In this document: piece by piece, positions 26,961 through 35,202 of the stretch
How the letters are laid out: every line of letters starts with the position of its first letter
How positions within the stretch are numbered: position 1 is the stretch's first letter
Origin: an uncultured Candidatus Marinamargulisbacteria bacterium
GTDB taxonomy: Bacteria > Margulisbacteria > Marinamargulisbacteria > UBA817 > CACECR01
Assembly: GCA_902558105.1 (NCBI GenBank)
Contig: CACECR010000009.1
Location: 1 to 36,246 of the forward strand
DNA: 36,246 bases
Direction: 5' to 3'
Translations under genes and position numbers: made by a program
Notes under the pieces: model-generated
Seen by the model: the letters and a program-made list of their open reading frames with translations, nothing else
The model's database searches: none
Told to the model about the DNA's origin: nothing

Positions 26961-27620
26961 ATGAACGTTGGTGTTTGCTTAGCCGGTTCGGGTGTGTTTG
27001 ATGGTTCTGAAATTCATGAGACGGTTTGTACCTTACTTGCATTAGACCGTTTAAATGCTACTGTTCGATTTTACTCACTTTCTGAGAGTCAAGCTCATGT
27101 TATTAACCATCATGATCAAACAGAATTACAAGAGTCTCGATCGTGTTTAGTTGAATCCGCTCGATTAGCTCGTGGACCGGTTGAAGATTTTGAGTCTTTT
27201 AATTCTAAGGATGTGGATGCTTTATTATTTCCAGGTGGATTTGGTGTGGCTAAAAATTTCTGTGATTTTGCATTTAAAGGTACTGAAATGACGATTAAAG
27301 AACCTGTAAAAAATGCGATCTTATCAATGCATCAGTCTAAAAAGCCACTGGCCTTCATGTGTATTAGTTCGGTATTGGCGGCTAGATTGATTCCGGGAGC
27401 AATTGTTACAGTGGGTTCTAAATCGGATGCCTCACAGGCGATTGAATCATGGGGAGCCGTTCATCAAGAATCTACAGTTGAACAGGTTGTGATCGATGAA
27501 GCCAATAATATTTTTAGTACACCGGCTTATATGTGTGAGGCGAGTATTTCTAATATTGAAAAAGGTATTTCAATATTAGTAGAAAAGGTCTTAAGCCGGA
27601 CTCTTGTTTCGTCTAGATAG
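26961..27620 (+). CDS. elbB: isoprenoid biosynthesis glyoxalase ElbB (DJ-1/PfpI family)
   Basis: 219 residues, matching ElbB through the chain: GSGVFDGSEIHETVCTLLALDR at the start, the VINHHDQTEL.ESRSCLVESARLARG region, DALLFPGGFGVAKNFCDFAFKG, and the nucleophile cysteine in PLAFMCISSVLAARLIPG. In E. coli ElbB has weak glyoxalase activity, and the real role is unclear. A GGAG precedes the ATG and TATACT (26924-26929) could be its -10. It is 56 bp upstream of icd, so they may form an operon; no functional link is known. Confidence 0.93.
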   Translation: MNVGVCLAGSGVFDGSEIHETVCTLLALDRLNATVRFYSLSESQAHVINHHDQTELQESRSCLVESARLARGPVEDFESFNSKDVDALLFPGGFGVAKNFCDFAFKGTEMTIKEPVKNAILSMHQSKKPLAFMCISSVLAARLIPGAIVTVGSKSDASQAIESWGAVHQESTVEQVVIDEANNIFSTPAYMCEASISNIEKGISILVEKVLSRTLVSSR

Positions 27621-27676
27621 GTGGTTAATGTTTCTTTATAATTGCATCGATAACGTTTCCAGAAGATAGAGGTTTT

Positions 27677-29080
27677 ATGACAAGAAAAATTACATTAATT
27701 AAAGGCGACGGTATTGGTCCTGAGGTGGTGTCGGCTACGTGTCGAGTTTTAGAAGCGGCGGGATTAGAGTTTGACTGGGATGAACAAGTGGCCGGTGGTA
27801 AAGCGTTTGAATCTGGAATAGATTCTGGTGTTCCTGAAGTGACTATTGCGTCGATTAAAGACACAAAAGTAGCTTTAAAAGGACCTTTAGCGACACCCAT
27901 TGGTTACGGTCAGCGAAGTGCTAATGTAACTTTACGGGGTTTGTTTGAAACCTATGCTAATATTCGTCCCGCTATACAGTTACCAAATGTTAAAAGTTTT
28001 TTTCAAGAAGAGGCGCTAGATTTAGTGGTGGTTCGTGAAAATGTTGAAGATTTGTATACGGGTATTGAATATATGCAGACTAAGGATGTCGCTCTTACCT
28101 TAAAATTAGTGTCTCGAAAAGGCTGTGAAGATATTGTTCGTGCGGCGTTTGAGTATGCAAGATCTGCGGGTCGTAAAAAAATACATTGTGCGACTAAAGC
28201 TAATATTATGAAAAAAACAGAAGGACTTTTGAAATCGACGTTTGAAGAGATTGCTTCCGAGTATTCAGATATTGAAACGGATCATATTTTAATTGATAAT
28301 TGTGCGCATCAGATGGCGATAAATCCTAAACAGTTTGATGTGATTTTATGTTCGAATATGAATGGAGATATTATTTCAGATTTAAGTTCTGGATTAGTGG
28401 GTGGGCTAGGTGTGGCGCCTGCCTGTAATTTAGGTCGAGAGTATGCCATTTTTGAGGCCGTTCATGGGACGGCTCCGGATATTGCCGGACAAGATTTAGC
28501 CAATCCAAGTTCGATGATCTTAACAGCGGTGATGATGTGTCGACATTTAGGTTATTTTAGAGAGGCGGATGCTATTGAACAAGCGTTAAAAGTAACGTTG
28601 GCTAGTGGGTGTTTAACTGGAGACTTAACCCCTTCGGATAAGGCCGTTACAACGTCTGTATTTACGGATACATTAATTTCTAATTTGGGTCGTACGATGC
28701 CCGAGTATGTCGAGCGCGCTTATCAGCCGTTTGTGATGCCTAAACTTCAATCTAGGTTAGCGACCTCTACTGATTTAGCGACAGTTAATGGGGTAGATAT
28801 TTATGTCGAATCGAATGTGTCCTTGGATGATTTGGTGCAATCGATGAGATCTCTTTCTGAAGTGGTTGATCTTGATTTACATGGTATTTATAATCGTGGA
28901 ACAAAAGTGTATCCAGCAGATATTTCACTAACAGAATATATCCATCATTGGCAATGTCGCTTTAGTCCTAAAAGTGGGTTGTCGTCAATTTCTGATGATG
29001 ATATTCGTGAGGTGTTGCGTGCCATAGAGTCTGTAGAGAAGTTGTCGTGGATGCATATTGAAAAGATTTTAGACGTTTAG
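27677..29080 (+). CDS. icd: NADP-type isocitrate dehydrogenase (Rickettsia-like long form)
   Basis: Converts isocitrate to 2-oxoglutarate and CO2 in the TCA cycle. The 467-residue protein begins LIKGDGIGPEVVSA, and has NVTLRGLFETYANIRPAI (substrate Ser/Arg/Asn loop), VVRENVEDLYTGIEY, KANIMKKTEG, CSNMNGDIISDLSSGLVGGLGVAP and FEAVHGTAPDIAGQDLANPSS. A C-terminal 130-residue domain ends in YIHHWQCRF and matches the extra domain of Rickettsia-type IDH (about 480 residues), absent in E. coli Icd. The coenzyme is taken from this family and is not proven. AGAGG precedes the ATG. The carboxylase genes follow after a 276-bp gap. Confidence 0.92.
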   Translation: MTRKITLIKGDGIGPEVVSATCRVLEAAGLEFDWDEQVAGGKAFESGIDSGVPEVTIASIKDTKVALKGPLATPIGYGQRSANVTLRGLFETYANIRPAIQLPNVKSFFQEEALDLVVVRENVEDLYTGIEYMQTKDVALTLKLVSRKGCEDIVRAAFEYARSAGRKKIHCATKANIMKKTEGLLKSTFEEIASEYSDIETDHILIDNCAHQMAINPKQFDVILCSNMNGDIISDLSSGLVGGLGVAPACNLGREYAIFEAVHGTAPDIAGQDLANPSSMILTAVMMCRHLGYFREADAIEQALKVTLASGCLTGDLTPSDKAVTTSVFTDTLISNLGRTMPEYVERAYQPFVMPKLQSRLATSTDLATVNGVDIYVESNVSLDDLVQSMRSLSEVVDLDLHGIYNRGTKVYPADISLTEYIHHWQCRFSPKSGLSSISDDDIREVLRAIESVEKLSWMHIEKILDV

Positions 29081-29356
29081 TTTTTTAAATACTATCTTTT
29101 ACTTTTATAATATATAAGTTTATCTACTTGGTTTTTATAGCTTTTTTGAAAAAAAAATAACTGTTAATTTCATTTAATTTCATATCTTATTTTAATTTAT
29201 ATTAGTATAAAGAGTGTTTTTTTCTTTAAATCACTTGTCATCTGTTGATATTTTTATTATTCTTATTTTATAACTTTTATGAACACATGAAAGTAGTTTC
29301 CAAAACATTTTTTATTGTACTTCTTGGCTTGTGATGATTTAGCTTAGGAGATATTT

Positions 29357-32185
29357 ATGGCTTTAAGTCGTGCTGCAATGGGTGGTTTGCGTAGTGTGAG
29401 GTCTGGTTTGAGGGCTGTACGATCTAAGGTGACGTTGCCTGCTGCACGTTCACAACAACCTGTTTTACCTAACAGTTCTTTTGAAATCCCTGGATTAAAA
29501 AGTTCAGTTTCTTCTCGTCCTTTTTCAAGTTCTTACGTTTCATACACTAGTGTTGAGCATGATTTTGAAAGAGATGGTATTCCAACGTCTCGTATGCATG
29601 GCCGTGTTTGGACACCTTACAAACAAGGCGAATTAGATGGTGTTGGGGTTGCCGTTTATAATTCTAACTATGCTTTAGCTTTAGCCGAAGAATATAAATC
29701 GTTTGGTATTCATGCACTGAAAGTGGGGCCACATCGTGATGCGGATATTCGCTTGGAGGGGCCAACACCAACGGCGGCTGTAATGAATTATGCTCAACTT
29801 CTTGAAAAGATTCATGAGCATAATGCAAAGAATCCATCGGCTCCAATTACGCATGTGGATCCTCGATTTGGTTATGGCTCCGAAGACCCATCTTTAGCTC
29901 GGTTATTAGAGTCAGAAGGTGTGAAATGGATGGGTCCAACACCGGAGTCGATGGAGCTTGGAGATAAACAGAAATTTCGAAATGCTTGTTTTGACGCAGG
30001 GTTACCTGTAAGTCCAGGAATGACGTTAACAGGACCGTTATCCGATCAGTTTGAACAAGCTCGAGCATTTGCTAATGACTATTTAGGCGCGTCTCTAATC
30101 TTTAAACCACCTAGTGGAGGTGGGGGTGGTGGGATTGCCATTTGTAAAGATCCAAATGATCTTGATGATTTACAACGATGTCTTGATTTTGCCAAAGCTG
30201 GATCGGCTGCAACGCATGAAGATACCGGAGAGATTTTAGTTGAAATTTTTTATCCAAGAATTCGTCACGTTGAAATACAGGTCTTAGCTGAAAATGTACA
30301 AACAGACGATCGACGTGTGATTACTTTGATTCGTGATTGTAGTGCTCAGCAAAAGGGTGCTAAAACCGTTGAAACCACGTTGCCCCCTCATTTAGAACCT
30401 TATCGTGAGTCATTAGAGACTTTAGTTCAGCAATTTGTTAAAACAAATAATTACGTAGGCCCAGGAACGTTTGAGTTTGGTGTTGTGATTGACGAAGCGG
30501 GTAATCCACAACCTGTTAAGCTTCAATTTAAAAATCCTGATGGGACTACGACGATTATTGAAAGCCCGTTTGTTCCTATTGAAATGAATGTTCGTTTTCA
30601 AGTTGAATTGCCAACGTCTGAACATGAAGTGGTTCTTCCAGACGGTAATACCCCCTCTGCTCATTTAGAGTGGCTTCGTCATTTAGAAAATGGAACGCCT
30701 CTTCCACAGTTAGAGCGAAAGTACAAGGTTGTTCATGAGCGCGTCTATGTTGAAGCAATTCATCCTTCCGGACATGCTCAGTTAAATAAATTAACTTATG
30801 AAAAACTGGCTAATGTTGTGGAGACTCACTCTGTACATTATGATGGGCTTCTATTACCAGGTGCGAATATGCAGGTTGCGGCCTTAATTTCAAAGCAACC
30901 GATAAGTGAGGGGAGTTTTACTGATTTAGTAGAAACTCATACGGGTGTTTCTGCTTCTATGGCGTTGGTGGGTACCGCTGTTTCTCGTCGGCCATTGGCG
31001 TTAAATGCATTAACAGATGGTTGGATTACTAATCCCGCATTGAATACGAGAACTTTAGATGATTTAACTCAATTATCTCGTAATCCATTACGAAATCAAG
31101 ATGAGGCGGTCCAAGGAATTTTACAGAAGCTTGCTCATGTTTCGTTAAATGGTCCAAGTATTCGATCGCGTCGTTCGCCAGAAGCAGCATCGTTAGATCA
31201 TGAGGCTCTTTTGGAATTGTCAGAGTCTCTTTCTTCTCCTAATACAGATTTGCAAGAGGCATTTGAACAGGGTGGATTTGAGGATTATTTTAAATTAGCA
31301 TCTAAGGAACCGTTTGGACTTGAAGCGGTACATCAACGAGATGAGGCTCAGTCTGATAAGGCGTCTCATCATGCGATGGAAACGTTTAGTGTACTTGGTC
31401 AGGCATTAGATGCCGCTCCAAATTCTGTTGCTTTAGCGGAAGGTAATGGGGGTGCGAATAAACAAAGTTTCTTATTGTCTGGTAAGCATCCATCGGCATT
31501 TTTACCTCATTTCCCTAATCGAGTGTTAACAGAGTTGATGCGTGGTTTTTGTATTCAAGGGATGTCTCCGATTGGTGGTTATTCTGTTGACGATTCTCAG
31601 AAACGACGGGCACTGTATGAGTCTCAAACCACTCATTATAAAGAGAATGGAATGATGACGGGTCCGAATGGTGAGCTTGGAGTAATTAATAAAATATTTG
31701 TTGCAGGAAACGTTGCATCTGAAATTGCATTAAGTGTTGTTGAGTCGATAGAAAGTGGCCAGATGGCCATTCCAACGGTGTCATGGGACAGTCACACGAC
31801 GTCAGAAGAGGTTCGTGAGATTTATACAGCTACGTGCTCATTAATTGCATTTCGACAATTAGCTAAAGATGCGTATTTAAAAGATGGAACCTTACTTTCA
31901 ATCAATGATTTTAATACGTTTTTAAGCTCTAAAGGGGTTAAGGATTTAGAGAAGTTCCATGTTGTATTTGATGCACTCACTACAATGAATGTTTCAGACT
32001 TTGCTTTAGCTCAATCTGTAATTCCTATTGGAGGGCACTTGAAGCATCCTGGAACGCATATTGCATTTGATGCGGAGGTTATAATAGCTTCAAATACTGT
32101 AATGAATAGTGTTTATAAGTTTGTGTTTGAAATGAACTCTTTATTTGATGTTAATCATACACATAGAAAACAAGGTGAGGAGTAG
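29357..32185 (+). CDS. divergent pyruvate carboxylase, N-terminal half (biotin carboxylase plus part of carboxyltransferase), with presequence-like N-terminus
   Basis: 942 residues. Residues 1-65 are presequence-like (see findings). BC domain (95-500): NSNYALALAEEYKSFGI replaces ANRGEIA, GPTPESMELGDK (K204), a SGGGGGG loop (253-259) without its usual Arg, IRDCSAQQKGAK (K336), TFEF (E373) and IEMNVRFQVE (E409, N411, R413, Q415, E417) keep most metal and bicarbonate ligands. A 25-residue insert separates E373 and E409. Residues 540-650 match the tetramerisation segment (NPLRNQDEAVQGILQKLAHVSLNG), and 656 onward the CT TIM barrel: RDEAQS for RDAHQS, EGNGGAN for ENWGGAT, INKIFVAGNVASE holding K779 where the carbamylated Lys lies, and WDSHTTS for HTHDTS. 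The protein stops before the barrel ends. ATG is preceded by AGGAG. Confidence 0.8.
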   Translation: MALSRAAMGGLRSVRSGLRAVRSKVTLPAARSQQPVLPNSSFEIPGLKSSVSSRPFSSSYVSYTSVEHDFERDGIPTSRMHGRVWTPYKQGELDGVGVAVYNSNYALALAEEYKSFGIHALKVGPHRDADIRLEGPTPTAAVMNYAQLLEKIHEHNAKNPSAPITHVDPRFGYGSEDPSLARLLESEGVKWMGPTPESMELGDKQKFRNACFDAGLPVSPGMTLTGPLSDQFEQARAFANDYLGASLIFKPPSGGGGGGIAICKDPNDLDDLQRCLDFAKAGSAATHEDTGEILVEIFYPRIRHVEIQVLAENVQTDDRRVITLIRDCSAQQKGAKTVETTLPPHLEPYRESLETLVQQFVKTNNYVGPGTFEFGVVIDEAGNPQPVKLQFKNPDGTTTIIESPFVPIEMNVRFQVELPTSEHEVVLPDGNTPSAHLEWLRHLENGTPLPQLERKYKVVHERVYVEAIHPSGHAQLNKLTYEKLANVVETHSVHYDGLLLPGANMQVAALISKQPISEGSFTDLVETHTGVSASMALVGTAVSRRPLALNALTDGWITNPALNTRTLDDLTQLSRNPLRNQDEAVQGILQKLAHVSLNGPSIRSRRSPEAASLDHEALLELSESLSSPNTDLQEAFEQGGFEDYFKLASKEPFGLEAVHQRDEAQSDKASHHAMETFSVLGQALDAAPNSVALAEGNGGANKQSFLLSGKHPSAFLPHFPNRVLTELMRGFCIQGMSPIGGYSVDDSQKRRALYESQTTHYKENGMMTGPNGELGVINKIFVAGNVASEIALSVVESIESGQMAIPTVSWDSHTTSEEVREIYTATCSLIAFRQLAKDAYLKDGTLLSINDFNTFLSSKGVKDLEKFHVVFDALTTMNVSDFALAQSVIPIGGHLKHPGTHIAFDAEVIIASNTVMNSVYKFVFEMNSLFDVNHTHRKQGEE

Positions 32186-32188
32186 ATT

Positions 32189-33688
32189 ATGAGTTTATCA
32201 AGTTTAGTAGCTCGTGTTTTAAAAAATGTCCCGAGTGTTATTTTTACGGGTCATCATATAAAAAAATTATCAACAAAGGTGCCGAAAATTGTTTCTAAGT
32301 CTGATCAGACGACGGCTATACAAAAAGCCGTAGAATCTAAATCATCAACGTTTAGAATTTTTTCGGCGGGTTCGGATTTTGTTGGTACCCATCCATCAAT
32401 GACAATACTTTCTAGTACTCAATCGACGGTTCAGTATGTTTTAAAGCCTTTTGCAGATATTGAAGCCGCGGCAAAATTAGCGAGTAATGCTGTGTCGAAT
32501 GTTTCAATTGCCGATTGGAATCGTTCCGCTCCTCCTAATACTGGAATTCCAGGAGGTGCTAGAGCGCATATGTTACCTGTATTAACTCAATTTAATATTC
32601 CTGATCATATGTTAGAAGCGATTCATGATCTTGGGCAAACGGTTCAAACGGGTCGTGTATCTGTGACGCCAAGGTCTCAACAAAATGTACAGTTAGGGTC
32701 TATGGTAACGGATTATTTACGGTCTAAGTATTCAGATGTACTGTCACCTTTTTTTGAGTTGCAAGTGGATGAATTTAATGAACGATCTGAGGAGTTTCAA
32801 AAAACGTTATTAATATTATTAGATGAGGAAATCTCTTCATCTAACTCTAAAGAGTTTAATCTTACATTACCAGCAGATTTTGTAAATTTATATGCAAATT
32901 GGTCGTTAAATTCGATGTATGATTCTCCTTTCTCACAGCGTTTCCGCGAAGCTGTATTATCTCGTCAGGAGCCGACGTCTAATAAATCTACTGTTGCTGT
33001 TGATTATGAAGAGCAGTTAAATATGACTATTTCTGATTATGATCAATCGTTACTTGGTTTGTTTCCTACTCAAATGAAAGACTATTTGGTGGGGCAACGT
33101 GAAGGACGAACGAATACTCAAACCTATCTTAATCCTCAAGGGGTGCTTAAGGCATTAGTAGTGGGTCACGATGCTGAGTTTGGGTATTCGGATCTTGTTA
33201 AAGGAACGGTCGGTCAGGATCTTTCATACCTTGATGAGCGTGGTGTTCGTCAAGACATAAGAGTGGTTTCTAATACGGTAATTTTAAAAGATGATGGATC
33301 TCATTCAGGTTATCATAAAATTACGCTAGGTTCTTCAAATGGTGATGAATCTTCTCATATTGTTGAGAATGTTGATGAGATTGAAAGGCAGCGTCAAGCT
33401 ATTCTAGCTCAATGTCCAGATTTATTACCTGAACCTGATGGTACTCAGATTACTGTTCCAATGGAAGGTGTATTGGTATCTAGTTTGTCTGATGGTGAAG
33501 AGATTACGGTTATAGCTGGTGAGCCGGTTAAGGTAGCTACAATTGAGGCTATGAAAATGCAAACCTCTATTCATACAGAGTCTAAACTTTCTCCAGGTAC
33601 TTATCGAGTTCATAATCATGTAAATATAACAGCTGGAGATAAGTTGTCTCCAAGCGTTGTCTATATTTCTTTAGAAAAAATTAGTTAG
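32189..33688 (+). CDS. divergent pyruvate carboxylase, C-terminal half (PYC_OADA domain and biotinyl domain), with presequence-like N-terminus
   Basis: 499 residues, own GAGGAG, 3 bp after the first half. Residues 1-70 hold no Asp/Glu before 39, with R-I-F-S-A near 56-60. Residues 83-180 continue the CT fold: [13 protein letters not shown] for NEIPGGQYTNL, and [24 protein letters not shown] for [39 protein letters not shown] (291-306) corresponds to the LYPKVFEDYVKFRE stretch. The biotin-carboxyl carrier domain (about 420-499) has the biotinylation site in [10 protein letters not shown] (K456). So the pair rebuilds BC, tetramer, CT and carrier parts of one pyruvate carboxylase, cut in the CT domain. 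Oxaloacetate formation from pyruvate is likely but unproven; another carboxylated substrate is possible. Confidence 0.8.
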   Translation: [499 protein letters not shown]

Positions 33689-33701
33689 ACTATTTTAACA
33701 A

Positions 33702-33741
33702 TTAAAAAAAAACACGCCCAATGATGCCGGCGTGGTTTTTT
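33702..33741 (+). terminator. rho-independent terminator of the carboxylase operon
   Basis: CACGCC (33713-33718) pairs with GGCGTG (33729-33734) around a 10-nt loop, preceded by a run of nine A and followed by GTTTTTTG, so it also works on the opposite strand for the convergent gene at 33763. Confidence 0.85.
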
Positions 33742-33762
33742 GTTAATCTTATTCTTTTAATT

Positions 33763-34326
33763 TTAGAATGTATATTTTGTGTTTATCGTGATAGCTTCAG
33801 CGATTTCTGTTGATGAACTAGCAGACTCTTGAAATCCAAATTCCGTACTTGTAGTGTTCCTTTTTGCATTAATGGCTTGGTATCCTAACTCAATCGCTAG
33901 GTTTTCGTTAATGTTAAACCCAGCGCCTAATTGAAACCCGATTTCTCCAGTGTATTTTGATGTAACTCCAAACTGTTGGCCAAATATTGTTTCTACTGTT
34001 AATTTTATTGATGCTAAAGCTATTGGTAAGTTTAGTCCAGCAAATGTGTAAAACTGTTTGTTTATATTATATTCACCGTTTATATTAACTAAAAAATAAT
34101 CAAAACTTCCGCTGATGTTTTTTATACTTTGATTCCCGTATGATAATCCGTAGATAATGTCTACATTTTGATTTAACTTTTGATTATAATCGACAGATAA
34201 ATTTAATCCAATTCCATCTGTATCAAATTCCGATAATTTATCGTTACTATAGAATCCACCAGCTAAACCGACATTGGCTGATAAAGAACTCACTAACAAA
34301 AGGCTTGCTAGTAATAGTGAATACAT
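33763..34326 (-). CDS. small outer-membrane beta-barrel protein
   Basis: 187 residues with a signal peptide (MYSLLLASLLLVSSLSANVGL). The mature chain alternates polar and hydrophobic residues, including VNINGEYNINKQFYTFAGLNL and FQLGAGFNINENLAIELGYQAI, and ends in TINTKYTF, a C-terminal Phe signal for BAM-mediated insertion. The size matches an OmpA/OmpX-like 8-strand barrel. TATAAT (34340-34335, minus) ends 8 nt before the ATG and no Shine-Dalgarno is seen. Role unknown; attachment or structural. Confidence 0.8.
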   Translation of the reverse strand: MYSLLLASLLLVSSLSANVGLAGGFYSNDKLSEFDTDGIGLNLSVDYNQKLNQNVDIIYGLSYGNQSIKNISGSFDYFLVNINGEYNINKQFYTFAGLNLPIALASIKLTVETIFGQQFGVTSKYTGEIGFQLGAGFNINENLAIELGYQAINAKRNTTSTEFGFQESASSSTEIAEAITINTKYTF

Positions 34327-34410
34327 TTTTTTATATTATACATTATTTATATTTCGTATATTAACTTTTAAAATTTCATTTTTATCAATTTAAATATTCA
34401 AATATATTGT

Positions 34411-34439
34411 TTGACCTCTATTCGTTCCTTTGAGACAAT
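34411..34439 (+). promoter_or_regulatory. leaderless promoter of queE
   Basis: TTGACC (34411-34416), 17-bp spacer, GACAAT (34434-34439), 6 nt, ATG at 34446. No Shine-Dalgarno precedes the ATG. Confidence 0.55.
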
Positions 34440-34445
34440 AATCAA

Positions 34446-35201
34446 ATGTCAAAAAAAGACTTAGCGGTTAGTGAAGATTTTTATTCGGTGCAAGGTGAAG
34501 GGCCCACGATGGGTGCCCCAGCTGTTTTTTTACGTCTTAAGGGTTGTAATTTAACATGTGGGGGTGTAAATACTGTACAAACAAAATCATTAGATAGTGG
34601 TGCAACATGGCGCTGTGATACGATTGAAACTTGGCTTCAAGGGGAGTCGGTGTCGAATGCAGCTATTCTTTCTGATTGGTCCTCTCAAGGATACTTAGAG
34701 GCTTTTAAAAAAGGTGCTCACTTGGTGGTAACGGGTGGGGAGCCCATGTTGCAGCAATCACAATTAGTGTCTTTTTTCGAAGATTTAGAGATTGCCCTTG
34801 AAGGCTTGCCTTACATTGAAATAGAAACGAATGGGACGTTTAAACCTAAAGAGGAGCTTTTAGATTTTGTTGCCCAATTTAACGTGAGTCCTAAACTTGC
34901 CAATAGTGGCATGCCAAAATCTAAGCGTTATGCCGGTTCGATTTTGAAATGGTTTTCTGAGTATGATGTTGCCTTTTTTAAATTTGTAGTGTCTACAGAC
35001 GATGATGTCGCTACTGTTATTTCGGAGTATGTCGAACCTTTTGACTTGGATTCGATGCGTGTCTTTTTAATGCCAGCTGCATCGGATCAAGAGATGTTAT
35101 TCAAGAAATCTCAATGGTTAGTGGATGTGTGTAAAGCAACTGGTTTTAGGTATAGCTCTCGCTTACAGGTGGCGCTGTGGGATCGCTGTGTTGGTAAATA
35201 G
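34446..35201 (+). CDS. queE: 7-carboxy-7-deazaguanine synthase (radical SAM)
   Basis: Forms the 7-deazaguanine ring from CPH4 on the way to queuosine and related bases. The 251-residue protein has FYSVQGEGPTMGAPAVFLRLKGC (QueE signature SVQGEG), VVTGGEPMLQQ (SAM-binding GGE), IEIETNGTF and a terminal LQVALWDRCVG. The iron-sulfur cysteines are spaced CX3CX18C (GCNLTC then WRCDT) instead of CX3CX2C; an insert of about 16 residues separates the second and third. The extra Gly-Gly after the second Cys and the GATWRCDT ending look like a known variant of the family. No other queuosine genes are in view. Confidence 0.88.
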   Translation: MSKKDLAVSEDFYSVQGEGPTMGAPAVFLRLKGCNLTCGGVNTVQTKSLDSGATWRCDTIETWLQGESVSNAAILSDWSSQGYLEAFKKGAHLVVTGGEPMLQQSQLVSFFEDLEIALEGLPYIEIETNGTFKPKEELLDFVAQFNVSPKLANSGMPKSKRYAGSILKWFSEYDVAFFKFVVSTDDDVATVISEYVEPFDLDSMRVFLMPAASDQEMLFKKSQWLVDVCKATGFRYSSRLQVALWDRCVGK

Positions 35202-35202
35202 T

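Noticed and set aside
27625-27900. 91-codon minus-strand frame opposite the icd start
   Set aside because: It is the antisense of the well-conserved icd N-terminus, with no start signal.
29081-29356. A promoter or regulatory RNA before the carboxylase genes
   Set aside because: The 276-bp AT-rich gap has a TATAAA (29206-29211) but no matching -35, and no riboswitch fold could be recognised by eye.
32183-32191. Frameshift as cause of the split carboxylase
   Set aside because: The stop of the first half, a separate GAGGAG and ATG, and a non-homologous basic N-terminus in the second half argue for two real genes, though only close relatives could prove it.
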